A DNA stretch of 64,000 bases from Paraburkholderia phenazinium (GTDB lineage: Bacteria; Pseudomonadota; Gammaproteobacteria; Burkholderiales; Burkholderiaceae), in NCBI RefSeq assembly GCF_900141745.1, contig NZ_FSRM01000002.1, forward strand, positions 1,674,001 to 1,738,000, written 5' to 3'. The notes under the pieces were generated by a model. It was not told the origin of the DNA and did no database searches. It saw only the letters and a list, made by a program, of their open reading frames with translations. This document shows positions 47,369 to 57,238 of this stretch, piece by piece. A program made the translations under genes and the position numbers. How positions within the stretch are numbered: the first letter of the stretch is position 1; every line of letters starts with the position of its first letter.

Positions 47369-48205
47369 TCACCACGGGATTCGACATGAGCGTGATCTAT
47401 CACAAGAAACCGCGATGTGGCCCGCGCGAATCGCCAGGCGGACCTCGTCCGCCACCATGCGAGCCGGTTGCGCGGTGGGTCGACCGAAGAAATAGCCTTG
47501 GCCGCAAGCAATCCCCAAGTCGCGCACGACGATCAGGTCCGCTTCGTTTTCGATTCCCTCTGCAACCAATTTGGCGCCGCTCGCGTGTGCGAAGTGCTGT
47601 ATGGCACGAACAGCTTCGAGCTTAAGAAGATTGCTCGCGATGTTATGGATGAAGAACCGGTCGATTTTCACAATGTCCGGTTGCAATTGCACCCACAGAT
47701 TCATGCTGGCGTTGGCGGTACCATAGTCATCAAGTGCGAATTGCGCACCAGCGGTACGCAAAGTCGTAAGCACCTGCAACAAGCTGTCGATGTCACGAAT
47801 CGTGCTTTGTTCGGTCAACTCGATCACGATTCGCTCAGGGCTGATGCCTGACTCGCGCAGCAATGTGAGCACGTCGTCACTGGCCTCAGCGAATCGACGT
47901 ATCGTATCCGCGCTGAAGTTGAGGAAGAGCTTGCCCGCACACGCGAGCTTAGCGAAGGTCTCAATGCAGGTACGTGCGGCAGCCTGCTCGAGTTCAATCA
48001 CGCAACCTTCGGTGCTAGCCTGTGCGAAAAGGTCGTACGGGCTCTCGAGCGGGGAACCCGCTGGCCCCCGAATCAGCCCCTCGTAACCGAGAATCGCCCC
48101 GTCGTCGAAATTCATGATGGGTTGGAACACGGCAGACAACTGACCCCGATCGATAAGGTCCACGATACTGATCGCGTCGAATCCTGGGGATGGGCGAAGT
48201 GACAT
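47369..48205 (-). CDS. Short EAL-domain protein (c-di-GMP phosphodiesterase)
   Basis: 278 residues containing one EAL domain with its catalytic set visible: EGL in GYEGLIRGP, the Asn in LFLNFSADT, ELTE, DDYG, VKIDRF and AEGIE. Longer Burkholderiaceae relatives I know begin the same way (SIVDLIDRGQLSAVFQPI) and carry CBS and GGDEF domains after the EAL domain. This one ends shortly after the domain with SCDRSRSCRIPW, so it looks C-terminally truncated but enzymatically complete. Confidence 0.85.
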   Translation of the reverse strand: MSLRPSPGFDAISIVDLIDRGQLSAVFQPIMNFDDGAILGYEGLIRGPAGSPLESPYDLFAQASTEGCVIELEQAAARTCIETFAKLACAGKLFLNFSADTIRRFAEASDDVLTLLRESGISPERIVIELTEQSTIRDIDSLLQVLTTLRTAGAQFALDDYGTANASMNLWVQLQPDIVKIDRFFIHNIASNLLKLEAVRAIQHFAHASGAKLVAEGIENEADLIVVRDLGIACGQGYFFGRPTAQPARMVADEVRLAIRAGHIAVSCDRSRSCRIPW

Positions 48206-49221
48206 GGTAGTTGTCCGAAGCGGAGGGGTGTGGGTTGGTCGGAAGTTCTTCGAAAAGATTTAAATGAAATATTCGTGATACACGCGTGCCTGAGAGAACT
48301 CCGGATCAAGTAGTGGACCTGCGCAAGATACCTAAATTGCGATTTCCATGTAACGACTCTCCAATAGATGAGCTAGGCAACACGTGCTCCGCGAATCGTA
48401 CTGGAGGTGCCGGAAAAATTTAACACGTATTTCATCATGGGCAGTCATTTTCCGGATTAGAACTACCTCGATGGCATACCTAAAATGACAGCCCTGCATG
48501 GCGATCGCGAACGGATAGGTCCTTGCCGGTGGATCATGTTATCAGCCGGTCCCAGATTTTTCACCAACGTCGATTTTCTGTATCGTCTCATCCGGCGGCA
48601 AAGGGTTTTGGTTTCCTGTCCGAGAAAATTCCGGCTCGCGTCGTTCTATCTGTCCCGCAAGGTCGTTGATATTTGTCGTAGTCGCCATCGCGCTGGATTC
48701 GGATGTGATTTTTTTAAATGGTTAGCAAACCGAAGGAAATGTGAGTGTTTTTAATACGTCCGCAGTCATAGCTTGATCTACGGGAGCTATATTTCGCAAA
48801 AGATAATTGCTAGTGAGACAACCCGAGGGGCGAAGCGCCGCGACCTTAAGAGCAGCAAGAATACGGAGTTGGATTTCCAGATATGCGACGGGACGCTCCG
48901 ATAAGCCCGGAGCCATACATTCACCTAGAATCAATGCACAGGATTTTCGGACGGTCGTTGCCGGACGGCGTTGAGAGAAGCGATGTCGGAAATTGATCGG
49001 ATTGCAGATTAAACGCAGCAACGATCGGAAGGTGCGGTCTAGTTAATCGGTGCAGTTGGTCTTGGCGTCGTCCGTCGACCATGAGCCGCTGCATGTGAAG
49101 ATCCGACAGATGACTCTGTAGATTGATTTTTTGTCGGGTTCGTCAGGCAAGCAGCGGCTTTGCTTATCGGGAGCGAGCGATTGGCCGTGCATATCGGAAG
49201 CATTGATAGGAGTAGAAAGCA
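48206..49221. other. Gene-poor region with repeat copy D
   Basis: About 1 kb. The open frames are short and unconvincing. Repeat copy D lies at about 48850-48945. Confidence 0.5.
48850..48945 (+). repeat. Degenerate intergenic repeat, copy D
   Basis: Block 1 is lost, but GAGTTGGATTTCCAGATATG, CGACGGGACGCTCCGATAAG and CTAGAATCAATGCACAGGAT are well kept. Confidence 0.6.
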
Positions 49222-49452
49222 ATGAAACTCAACAACAAAGCTGGGTCGAAGGTTGAAAACCTCGGTGCCGACCGGCGAGATCCAAATGCGGATCCAGAAA
49301 CACTGGAAGGTGCGAGTAGTGAAGCTGCAGCTCAGTCACCCAGGTCGACGCAAAATTGGGCATGGCTTGCGGACAGTAGTCGTTATGATTGGATGGATTC
49401 GCATACCCCATCATTCGACCCCGAAAGTTGGAACGACACGTCTTTCGATTAG
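49222..49452 (+). CDS. Small acidic protein of unknown function
   Basis: 76 residues with AGGAG ahead of ATG 49222. The sequence is hydrophilic and acidic, with low structure (ADRRDPNADPETLEGASSEAAAQSP) and an aromatic end (WAWLADSSRYDWMDSHTPSFDPESWNDTSFD). No family recognised. Confidence 0.45.
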   Translation: MKLNNKAGSKVENLGADRRDPNADPETLEGASSEAAAQSPRSTQNWAWLADSSRYDWMDSHTPSFDPESWNDTSFD

Positions 49453-49701
49453 CAATGACCGGTTACAAGGCAGCCCCATTTCCGCGAGGCAGAGGCCAGT
49501 GTCCGCCGCGGGCATCAGATGCACCTTCCGACCGCCTCCGGAGCGGTACAGTGCCGACACCGCACGAAGCAATCATGCCGGAGCGAATGAGAAACGTCTT
49601 ATGTAGTCCCGCATCTGGAAATACGGACGCTGCCGCGGGTATCAAAGAAAATGGTCGGGTGCACAGGCCCCGACCTGATTGCGTGGATTTGCTACGCGAG
49701 T

Positions 49702-50364
49702 CTAGTCGCGATTGGCAATGTATTTGCCAATCTGCTCGATATGGGTTTCCATTGCACGACGAGCTGCTGCAGCATCTCGTCGAAGAATACTGCTCACGAT
49801 TGCGCGATGCGCAGCAACTGTGACCTCAAATCGTTCGGGCGTAACTGCGAAGTACTTGACCTGGCTCCAGGACGGTGACTGCCTGACCTGATGCAAAGCC
49901 TTGAACGTGAAAGCAATGAAGCTGTTGTGAGTTGCCTTCGCGATCGCCATGTGCAGGTTCGCATCCCAAAAGTCGACCGATTTGACATCTTTAGCGTTCT
50001 CGCACTCAAGCATGCATTTCTCGATCGATGCGAGATCGGCCGCTGTTGCGTGAAGCGCCGCATGCTCTGCTACACCAGGTTCAAGTAGAAGGCGAGCCAG
50101 GTTCAGGTCGGCCGGACTGATGTCGGCAAGATCCTCTTGCTCGAAGCTGGGTGGCAAACTGCCGGCAACAAAGGTTCCCCGTCCCACACTGCGGACGATC
50201 ATCCCTTCGCGCTCAATGTTGGCAAGCGCCTTTCGAACGCCGCTTCGAGGGATTCTGTACTCGACAGCGAGTTCTCGCTCTGTAGGCAAGCGCCCCTCCG
50301 GAAGAAAGGCACCGTCCGCAATGCGCTGCGACAATGCAGCCGCGACAGCTTCAAAGTCTTCCAT
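49702..50364 (-). CDS. GntR-family regulator, FadR/FCD subfamily
   Basis: 220 residues. The N-terminal winged HTH is ISDGAFLPEGRLPTERELAVEYRIPRSGVRKALANIEREGMIVRSVGRGTFVAG. The helical FCD effector domain has the metal-binding-type acids and His in FWDANLHMAIAKATHNSFI and VAAHRAIVSSILRRDAAAARRAMETHIEQI. FadR-type members bind TGGTnnnACCA palindromes, and such sites occur 6.5 kb away at 56.9-57.3 kb, so it is the best candidate in the window to control that catabolic cluster. Confidence 0.9.
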   Translation of the reverse strand: MEDFEAVAAALSQRIADGAFLPEGRLPTERELAVEYRIPRSGVRKALANIEREGMIVRSVGRGTFVAGSLPPSFEQEDLADISPADLNLARLLLEPGVAEHAALHATAADLASIEKCMLECENAKDVKSVDFWDANLHMAIAKATHNSFIAFTFKALHQVRQSPSWSQVKYFAVTPERFEVTVAAHRAIVSSILRRDAAAARRAMETHIEQIGKYIANRD

Positions 50365-51058
50365 ATCAGACCTTCACCATAGTTGTCATTCCTCTCGCGT
50401 TTTGTTCGATTATAAGGCACTTAGCCCGTCGTAAACCAATTTTTCAACCGGTTTGCGGAAAGGTTCACTCGTGTTGGTAGAGCCTAGCACGCGCAATAGG
50501 GGCGTGGGATTGGTCGGGCATCTGGATTGCATGCATGGGCGCTGAAAAATGGACTTTCTGATAACGGAGCGCCGACGGGTCATCGGGCATCTGAAATGTT
50601 AGGGACTCCCGCAGAAATTCAGACACTGAGCTAGATTGCCGGATACGCGACTGGACAATCCGATAAGCGTCCGATTGGACACCCTCCTAGAATTTGTTCA
50701 CGGGATTCACGGTGCCTGGATGTTTAACGACGGTTCGGGCACCTTGGGACAGTTCCCTCCTCGAAAAGATAAAACCAGGAGACGGTGTCATGCTCATCGC
50801 ACACGAGAGCCCAACGCAATGTCGATCGTCAGTCAGGATATGAGCGAGCACGGCCGTTCGACGACCGTCGCGACAGGCTGCACCTGCCCGAGAGACCGAC
50901 AGGCGATGTCGGGTGACGTGCCCGTCACTACGTTTTCGACGCTGTTGCAAAGACAGGTCATTGCGACTTCGCCGGAACAGCGAAGTCACACTTCATAAAA
51001 AGCGGCGCCCTGACGCACCGATCACCTTCGATTCACAAAACCTATTCAGGAATGACAT
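50365..51058. other. Intergenic region with repeat copy E
   Basis: About 690 bases between the divergent GntR and hydrolase genes. No gene seen. AACCGGTT, a perfect 8-bp palindrome at about 50448-50455, lies upstream of the GntR gene. Repeat copy E is at 50602-50707. Confidence 0.45.
50602..50707 (+). repeat. Degenerate intergenic repeat, copy E
   Basis: GGGACTCCCGCAGAAATTCA (weak block 1), GAGCTAGATTGCCGGATACG, CGACTGGACAATCCGATAAG, then CTAGAATTTGTTCACGGGAT. Confidence 0.6.
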
Positions 51059-51808
51059 ATGAAACTCAAATACGATGACGTAGGAGCAGGTACGCCGGTC
51101 GTGCTCGTGCACGGACTCGGCGGCACGGGTAACGTTTTCGGAGCCCAGGTTGCGGCACTCTCGCCCAGCTTCCGGGTTGTGGTTCCGGACGTCCGCGGCT
51201 GCGGCCGCAGCGACAAGGCACCGATTTCCATCGATGCGCTGGTCGCCGATGTCGTGGAGCTGATCGACGGTGCGGGTTTTGAAAGTGTCCATCTGGTCGG
51301 GCATTCGCTGGGCACCGTCATCGTGCAGCGTCTGGCTCTCGAGCATCCGCAGATGGTGCGCAGCATTGCGTTGATCGGGCCGATCCAGGCAGCGCCGGAG
51401 GCAGCGAAAACGGCGATCCGCGATCGTGCGGAGCAGGCCAGGAAGGTTGGTCTGGCAGGCATTGCCGACGCGACCGTGAAGGGCGGCACGTCGCCTGAGA
51501 CCAAGCGGGATCATCCGGAGCTGGCGGCTTTCGTGCGGGAGCTTGTGATGCGACAGGATCCCGAAATGTACGCGCAAACCTGCGAGATGATTGTCGGCCT
51601 CGAACCGGCGGCAATCGAGAAGCTGCGGATTCCGGCGCTGGTTGTGACGGGCGACCAGGATGCAACGTCGCCGCCTGCGACTGCGAAGGGCATTGCCGAC
51701 AAGATTCCGGGCTCGAAGTATGTCGAACTGGCGCAGTGCGGCCACTGGACGCCCATCGAAAAGGCCGCAGCGGTGAATAAATTGCTGCTCCAGTTCTTCG
51801 CGAAATAG
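51059..51808 (+). CDS. Alpha/beta hydrolase (3-oxoadipate enol-lactonase-like)
   Basis: A 249-residue alpha/beta hydrolase. The oxyanion HGLGG, the nucleophile elbow GHSLGT (Ser about 83), the acid in VVTGDQDATSPP and the His in CGHWTPIEKAAAVN form a complete triad. The short cap domain and overall plan resemble PcaD enol-lactonases and C-C bond hydrolases of aromatic pathways. It is followed 106 bp later by an amidohydrolase, suggesting joint action on a ring-derived intermediate. Confidence 0.85.
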   Translation: MKLKYDDVGAGTPVVLVHGLGGTGNVFGAQVAALSPSFRVVVPDVRGCGRSDKAPISIDALVADVVELIDGAGFESVHLVGHSLGTVIVQRLALEHPQMVRSIALIGPIQAAPEAAKTAIRDRAEQARKVGLAGIADATVKGGTSPETKRDHPELAAFVRELVMRQDPEMYAQTCEMIVGLEPAAIEKLRIPALVVTGDQDATSPPATAKGIADKIPGSKYVELAQCGHWTPIEKAAAVNKLLLQFFAK

Positions 51809-51914
51809 ATCGGGTACCCATGCGGCGGTGTCGTGCTAAAGCGACGCTTCGGTAGCCTGCCATCGCAGCTAGCGTTACACGGAACTGATAAATCCATTTA
51901 TTTAAGAATAGAAA

Positions 51915-53177
51915 ATGAATCCACAACTTTTTACCAATGTGAAGATTTTCGACGGCACGGGTGCACCAACGTTCGTGGGCGAAGCGCTTGTCGATGGCAA
52001 TCTGATCCGCGCCGTGGCTCGCGGCAATGGCGGGATTCCGCGTGAATCCTACTACGACGTCATCGACGGCAAAGGCATGACGCTGATGCCAGGCCTCGTC
52101 GAAGCGCACGCTCACGTCACCTACAGCAACATGGCACAGTTCAGTGAACTTGGCCTGATTCCGATTGAAGAACACACCATCCTCGCGCTGCAGAACGTCA
52201 AGCTGATGCTGGACTCGGGCTTCACCAGTCTGTACTCGGCGGCTTCGGCGAAGTTCCGGCTCGAAGCGGTGCTTCGCGACGCCATCGACGCGGGAAAATT
52301 CCCCGGGCCGCGCATGCGGGCCGCTTCGCCTGAACTCACCGCAACAGGAGGTCTTGGGGACGAACGTCAATACCACACGAACCACCAGGGCTTCGAACTG
52401 ATTGCAGACGGCCCCGATGAAATCCGGCGAACGGTCAGGACACTGATTCGCGAGGGTGTCGACACCATCAAGATGAACATCTCGGGTGACATGTTTGCTG
52501 GACGTCAGGGGTTCGCCCGCCGGCTTTCCTATACGGAGGCAGAGGTCGCCGCCGCCGCGGAAGAGGCCCATATGCGCGGCGCCTGGCTATCGTGTCATGC
52601 CCGTGCGGATGCGGCCGTGAAGCTTGCCCTGAAGTATGACTTCCGCGTTATCTATCACTGCGATTTCATCGAGGGTGAAACGTACGACCTGCTCGAGGCG
52701 AAGCGCGACAGCGTGTTTCTCGCGCCGGCCATTGGCGTGATTTACGCAACCGCGTACGAGGCAGAGCCGTGGGGCATCACCCGGGAGTTTGTCGAAAAGA
52801 GCGAGCTCTTCACCATGATCGAGCAATGCCCGAAGGTGTACGGCGAACTCAGGAAACGCGGCCTGCGGGTTCTCCCGGGCGGCGACTACGGGTTCGCATG
52901 GAATCCGATCGGCACCAACGCACGCGACCTTGAGCACTTCGTCAACATTCTTGGCTTCACGCCGGCCGATGCCCTGATGGCCGCCACGAAATGGGGTGGC
53001 GAAATCATGGATATCCCGAACCTCGGTCTCGTCAGCGATGGCTACCTCGCCGACCTGCTGCTCGTCGATGGCGATCCGGTCGAGAACATCAAGCTTCTCC
53101 AGGACCGCGACAACATCAAGGTCGTGATGAAGGACGGGGTCTACTACAAGCGGCTCATCCCGACACCCGGCATGTAG
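51915..53177 (+). CDS. Metal-dependent amidohydrolase (imidazolonepropionase/atrazine hydrolase-like)
   Basis: 420 residues of the amidohydrolase superfamily. Ligands are visible in order: HAHV (HxH) after MTLMPGLVE, a Lys in TIKMNISGD, His in SCHARADAA and YHCDFIEG, and Asp in LPGGDYGFAW. The C-terminal beta-sandwich returns with DGYLADLLLVDGDPVENI. Such enzymes hydrolyse C-N or lactone bonds. The substrate is not known. ATG 51915 is the only good start, though the ribosome binding site is weak. Confidence 0.88.
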   Translation: MNPQLFTNVKIFDGTGAPTFVGEALVDGNLIRAVARGNGGIPRESYYDVIDGKGMTLMPGLVEAHAHVTYSNMAQFSELGLIPIEEHTILALQNVKLMLDSGFTSLYSAASAKFRLEAVLRDAIDAGKFPGPRMRAASPELTATGGLGDERQYHTNHQGFELIADGPDEIRRTVRTLIREGVDTIKMNISGDMFAGRQGFARRLSYTEAEVAAAAEEAHMRGAWLSCHARADAAVKLALKYDFRVIYHCDFIEGETYDLLEAKRDSVFLAPAIGVIYATAYEAEPWGITREFVEKSELFTMIEQCPKVYGELRKRGLRVLPGGDYGFAWNPIGTNARDLEHFVNILGFTPADALMAATKWGGEIMDIPNLGLVSDGYLADLLLVDGDPVENIKLLQDRDNIKVVMKDGVYYKRLIPTPGM

Positions 53178-53378
53178 CAGGCGAACTGTTAACGTGTTCA
53201 AGGTGGTTCAGGGGAATACGTAGAACCTCGTGATTCCTTTTCTCTACAGCGGGGCGATCCATCACCGGATCGCCCGTTGCGGTTTCGCATGTCTCACTGC
53301 TGGAGCGTCCCCTGAAAGGGCGCGCACTGACGAACGTTCTAGAAGCGGTTTAATTGGATCATGCGTAAACGTCCGACC
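53178..53378. other. Intergenic stretch
   Basis: No gene seen. A small GC-rich inverted repeat (GGGCGATCC at 53251-53259 with GGATCGCCC at 53265-53273) without a T-run follows the amidohydrolase and may assist termination. Confidence 0.4.
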
Positions 53379-53662
53379 ATGCCTGTACTCGACCGCACAA
53401 CGGACATCGAAGTGCTGAACGGGATTGGCAGCATGTCGGTCACTTATTCTCCCAAGGCTCGCAGCAGCGGTTTGAGCGCCCCGCGCGGGATCCGCGGGAC
53501 GTACTGAAGGCGATTCTTTGGGTCATAGCCTGCAACGAGAAGCGGCACAGGTTACCGGCTAACTTTCCGCCGTTACAGACGTGCTATATCAAATGGGTCC
53601 AATGGAGACGCGCCGGTCTTATGTCCAAAGCGCTTGATGAATTGGAGGTTGAGGATATCTGA
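53379..53662 (+). pseudogene. IS5-like transposase N-terminal fragment, frameshifted
   Basis: From about 53483 to TGA 53662 one frame reads RDVLKAILWVIACNEKRHRL, then PANFPPLQTCYIKWVQWRRAGL. This is the N-terminal part of IS5-family transposases (ILWVL.TGA.W..LP..FP..QT.Y..F..W). The 5' portion from ATG 53379 (MPVLDRTTDIEVLNGIGSM) is in another frame. No inverted-repeat ends or catalytic DDE region remain. Confidence 0.55.
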
Positions 53663-53784
53663 ACGGCGGCAGCGGCGTCACGTGGATCTTCGCGGCCGCC
53701 TCGCCCGTGCCAGCGTGTTGATATCGGCGACCGCGCCATCACACGCATTGCCAGAAAGCGCCATCATTTCGATGGGGTGGATTG

Positions 53785-53824
53785 GTGAGGGGCTCCGGGA
53801 TTGATCACTCCAGGAGCCCCTCAC
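53785..53824. terminator. Strong hairpin after the aldolase operon
   Basis: GTGAGGGGCTCC at 53785-53796 and GGAGCCCCTCAC at 53813-53824 make a perfect 12-bp stem with a 16-base loop. It lies 14 bp beyond the end of the leftward operon. There is no T-run on either strand, so it may be a 3' stabiliser or part of a Rho-dependent end. Confidence 0.5.
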
Positions 53825-53837
53825 TGGCATAGCAATC

Positions 53838-54878
53838 CTAACCGTGCTGGGCGACAGGGCGAGCATCCCGTCGAAGCAGATCCAGGGCTGCATCCACGAT
53901 CATGTCTTCCTGTCCCCCCACCATTTTCCGGCGGCCAAGTTCGACGAGGATGTCGACCGTCTTCAGGCCGTATTTGGCGGCTGCGAGCTCTGCGTGGCGC
54001 AGGAAGCTCGAATAGACGCCTGCGTAACCCAGCGCGAGCGTTTCTCTGTCCACGCGCACGGGGCGGTCCTGCAACGGTCGGACGAGATCGTCGGCGGCGT
54101 CCATCAGCTTGTACAGATCACAACCGTGGTTCCAGCCTTGACGCTCCACGGCGGCAATGAACACCTCGAGCGGTGCGTTACCCGCCCCCGCACCCATCCC
54201 GGCTAGACTTGCGTCGACGCGGTCGCAGCCCTCTTCTACGGCAACGATCGAATTCGCCACGCCAAGGCTCAAATTGTGGTGTGCATGTATCCCCGTCTGT
54301 GTCTCGGGCTTGAGCACATCCTTAAATGCACGGAACCGGTCGCGAATATCGTTCATACCAAGTGCGCCGCCCGAGTCCACGACGTAGACGCAGGTTGCGC
54401 CATAGCTTTCCATCAGCTTTGCCTGCTCGGCAAGCTTTTGAGGCGTCGTCATGTGGCTCATCATCAGAAAGCCGACCGGATCCATGCCTAGTTCGCGCGC
54501 GAATTCAAGGTGCTGGCGCGAGACATCTGCCTCTGTGCAATGCGTAGCGACCCGTACGATGCGGGCGCCCGCATCGTATGCGTTGCGAAGATCGTGCGTG
54601 GTGCCAATGCCAGGAATCAGCAGCGTAGCAATCTTCGCAGTCTTCACACTCTCAGCGGCCGCCGAAATCCATTCTACGTCGCTATGTGCGCCGAATCCAT
54701 AGTTGAAGCTTGAGCCGTCAATGCCGTCGCCATGCGCAACTTCCATGCTGTCGACGCCAGCTGCATCAAGAGCGGCTGCAATTGACCTGACATTAGCGAC
54801 GCTATATTGATGCCGGATGGCGTGGCTGCCGTCGCGCAGCGTCACGTCGGAAATGTAGATCTTTTTGTTGAGAGTCAT
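53838..54878 (-). CDS. mhpE: 4-hydroxy-2-oxovalerate aldolase
   Basis: 346 residues, slightly longer than the family average. It splits 4-hydroxy-2-oxoacids into pyruvate and an aldehyde, which is channelled to the acylating aldehyde dehydrogenase encoded just upstream. Motifs: [16 protein letters not shown] (metal Asp, Arg), [17 protein letters not shown] and the metal-binding [15 protein letters not shown]. Overlaps mhpF by 4 bp. Confidence 0.95.
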   Translation of the reverse strand: MTLNKKIYISDVTLRDGSHAIRHQYSVANVRSIAAALDAAGVDSMEVAHGDGIDGSSFNYGFGAHSDVEWISAAAESVKTAKIATLLIPGIGTTHDLRNAYDAGARIVRVATHCTEADVSRQHLEFARELGMDPVGFLMMSHMTTPQKLAEQAKLMESYGATCVYVVDSGGALGMNDIRDRFRAFKDVLKPETQTGIHAHHNLSLGVANSIVAVEEGCDRVDASLAGMGAGAGNAPLEVFIAAVERQGWNHGCDLYKLMDAADDLVRPLQDRPVRVDRETLALGYAGVYSSFLRHAELAAAKYGLKTVDILVELGRRKMVGGQEDMIVDAALDLLRRDARPVAQHG

Positions 54879-55834
54879 TGTGCAGCCTCCTTGATGCCGC
54901 GTGTGATGCCTGAAGCCAGCCGACGTTGTGCCACCAGATCGCCGCAGGCGAGGGCGGCGGAGGTCATGATGTCGAGGTTGCCGGCGTACGAAGGCAGATA
55001 ATGTGCTGCTCCTTCGACTTCGAGAAACACCGAAGTCTTCAGGCCGTGTACCAGACCGACATCGGGAATGTTCAACGGTTTATCAGCAGGAATCACGTCG
55101 AACTGCACCTGCTGTTTAAGTCGATAACCTGGCACGTAGCTCTGCACCTTTGCGATCATCTTCTCAATGCTCTCCTGGATGGCTTGTTGATCGACCATTT
55201 CGGAGAGGACGAACACAGTATCTCGCATGATGAGCGGCGGCTCGGCCGGATTGAGAACGATGATCGCCTTCCCACGCGTTGCACCGCCGAGCTTCTCGAT
55301 CGCGCTGCGCGTGGTCTCAGTGAATTCGTCGATATTGGCACGAGTGCCCGGCCCCGCCGACTTGCTCGCAATCGACGCGACGATTTCCGCGTAGTGAACC
55401 TTTGCAACGCGTGAGACAGCCGCAACGATTGGAATGGTGGCTTGCCCGCCGCATGTCACCATGTTCATGTTCGTCGCGTTTTCCTCTTCCAGATTGATGG
55501 CGGGAATGACGTATGGGCCGATAGCGGCGGGAGTCAGGTCAATCACCTGCACACCGCGCGCCTGTAGCACTTCATTGTGGTGTTTATGTGCACCGGCGGA
55601 AGTCGCATCGAAGACAATGTCGATATCCTTGAATACATCGAGGGCCAGCAAGCCGTCAATACCTTCGGCGGTTGTCGCCACGCCCAGACGAGATGCACGT
55701 GCGAGGCCGTCTGAATTGGGATCGACGCCAACCATTGCACCCATTTCCAGATACTTACTGTTTCGTATTACCTTGATCATCAGATCGGACCCGATGTTGC
55801 CGGACCCGATGATCGCTACTTTCGTCTTGGTCAT
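54875..55834 (-). CDS. mhpF: Acetaldehyde dehydrogenase (acylating)
   Basis: 319 residues. It converts the aldehyde from MhpE to acyl-CoA with NAD+ and CoA. The N-terminal [13 protein letters not shown] binds NAD, the active-site Cys is in [14 protein letters not shown], and [13 protein letters not shown] and [10 protein letters not shown] are typical. The 4-bp overlap with mhpE matches their obligate complex in other species. Confidence 0.95.
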   Translation of the reverse strand: MTKTKVAIIGSGNIGSDLMIKVIRNSKYLEMGAMVGVDPNSDGLARASRLGVATTAEGIDGLLALDVFKDIDIVFDATSAGAHKHHNEVLQARGVQVIDLTPAAIGPYVIPAINLEEENATNMNMVTCGGQATIPIVAAVSRVAKVHYAEIVASIASKSAGPGTRANIDEFTETTRSAIEKLGGATRGKAIIVLNPAEPPLIMRDTVFVLSEMVDQQAIQESIEKMIAKVQSYVPGYRLKQQVQFDVIPADKPLNIPDVGLVHGLKTSVFLEVEGAAHYLPSYAGNLDIMTSAALACGDLVAQRRLASGITRGIKEAAQ

Positions 55835-55857
55835 TGCGTATAACTCCTTGCTAGTGA

Positions 55858-56691
55858 TCAGTTCTGGATGCGCCCGGTAGCCTGAGCGGTGGATCGAACG
55901 TCTTGAACGAGGTTGCTGAGGGCGAAACCGATGTGTGCTGTGTCAACGCCGATCGCTACGAACCTCGCGCCACAATCGAGCCAGGTTTTTGCCACCGTTG
56001 CCGTGGGCGAGAAAACCCCCGGCGCGACGCTGGCCTCAAGGGCGTGGTTAATCGTCGTGGTAATTGCTGCACGCACCGTTTCATGATTGATTTGTCCGGG
56101 CACTCCCAGTGCATGGGACAGGTCGACCGGACCCAGGAAGATGCCGTCGAGATCGGCGATGCCCATGATGCTGTCAAGTGCTGCCAGTCCCCCGGCGCCT
56201 TCAATCATCAGGAGAACGGCGGTTTCGTCGTTTGCCGTCTCAAACCAACGTGGAGAGCAACCATAGCCGCCAGCTCGCACCCAGGGGTTGGCGCCACGCG
56301 AACCTTGCGGCGCGAAGCGGGCGGCTCGTACCGCTTGTGTTGCCTCTTGCATTGACCCGATCTGGGGGACCAGCACGCCTGCCGCACCTGCGTCGAGCGC
56401 CGCACCGATGAGAGAGGCATCATTGCATCGCACGCGGACAATAGGAAAAATGCCGTAGGCCCGTGCTGCGAGGATCAAAGCGGGTAGCGTTTCGGTTCCA
56501 AAGCTGCCATGTTCTGTATCCAGAATGATGCCGTCGAATCCGGACTGAGCAGCGATTTCAACGAGCTCGACCGCCGGGATGATGGAGAAAAGCGCGAGAA
56601 AAGGCTCGCGTTTGCGAAGGCGAACACGAAGATTTGTCTCCCGGTGCACGGAAGAAGCGGAATCACCGCCATTTGGACGGTCCGCTGTCAC
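55858..56691 (-). CDS. HpcH/HpaI family aldolase
   Basis: 277 residues from GTG 56691, longer at the N-terminus than the usual ~250; the family body begins near [39 protein letters not shown]. Class II aldolase motifs: [48 protein letters not shown] and [17 protein letters not shown] (metal acids). It cleaves 4-hydroxy-2-oxoacids or similar compounds. It is 23 bp from mhpF, in one operon. The start overlaps the stop of a 57-codon open frame, so translational coupling is likely. Confidence 0.88.
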   Translation of the reverse strand: MTADRPNGGDSASSVHRETNLRVRLRKREPFLALFSIIPAVELVEIAAQSGFDGIILDTEHGSFGTETLPALILAARAYGIFPIVRVRCNDASLIGAALDAGAAGVLVPQIGSMQEATQAVRAARFAPQGSRGANPWVRAGGYGCSPRWFETANDETAVLLMIEGAGGLAALDSIMGIADLDGIFLGPVDLSHALGVPGQINHETVRAAITTTINHALEASVAPGVFSPTATVAKTWLDCGARFVAIGVDTAHIGFALSNLVQDVRSTAQATGRIQN

Positions 56692-56861
56692 AGCGGCCCT
56701 CCAGTTTCTGGAGTTCCAAGGTCAGTTTCTAGCGCGAACGGGTAGGTCCGGAGCGCCGCGTCGAGAATTCGCGGGTTAGGGGTATTCGCAAAACATGGCA
56801 CGTTGGCCAAGCGACCGACGCGTCGATGAACGTGCGCCTCGCCAAAATCAAGCTTCTCCAT
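56688..56861 (-). CDS. Small open frame coupled to the aldolase operon
   Basis: 57 codons from ATG 56861 with a good AAGGAG site, between the operator array and the HpcH/HpaI aldolase. Its stop overlaps the aldolase GTG. The peptide (MEKLDFGEAHVHRRVGRLANVPCFANTPNPR...) matches no family I know. It could be a leader peptide, a decayed gene, or a small protein of the pathway. Confidence 0.4.
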   Translation of the reverse strand: MEKLDFGEAHVHRRVGRLANVPCFANTPNPRILDAALRTYPFALETDLGTPETGGPL

Positions 56862-56914
56862 ATCACACGCTCTCCTTGAATCCATCTGGTCTCGCCCGAT
56901 CAGAATTGGGCAAA

Positions 56915-56967
56915 TGGTTTCACCAAAATGTCCATTGGTTACACCAATGTAGTCCTTGGTACACCCC
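56915..56967. promoter_or_regulatory. Phased array of three FadR/PdhR-type operators
   Basis: TGGTttcACCA at 56915-56925, ATTGGTtacACCAAT at 56934-56948 (core 56936-56946) and an imperfect TGGTacaCCCC at 56957-56967 have centres at 56920, 56941 and 56962, exactly 21 bp apart, two helical turns. The middle site is a perfect match to the PdhR-type consensus ATTGGTnnnACCAAT. They lie 54-106 bp upstream of the leftward operon's first start codon. Confidence 0.75.
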
Positions 56968-57238
56968 GTTGTCAACTACTTGGTTTCAATCCAGAGGCAT
57001 GGAAACTAAAGAATTACTGTGCTGCACTGCACTTCGATGCGCCCCGTAGTCGCGGCCTTGGCGGACATTTCTGCCTAGGCAAACCGAATCTGGGGCAAAC
57101 GTCGATCCGTGCCCGGCTATGGGATGGGACGCCGTTTTCCAGTGACCTTGGTGCCTGGTGGGACGTTCCGTCCTCCCGTGCGAAATCGGAATTGGCGGTC
57201 CGAAAGTGGGGAAGGGAAGTGCGATGCTGATGCATTTT

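Noticed and set aside
51318..52571. A 417-codon reverse frame opposite the hydrolase and amidohydrolase
   Set aside because: Arg-rich low-complexity translation with no motif, fully explained as the antisense of two well-supported genes.
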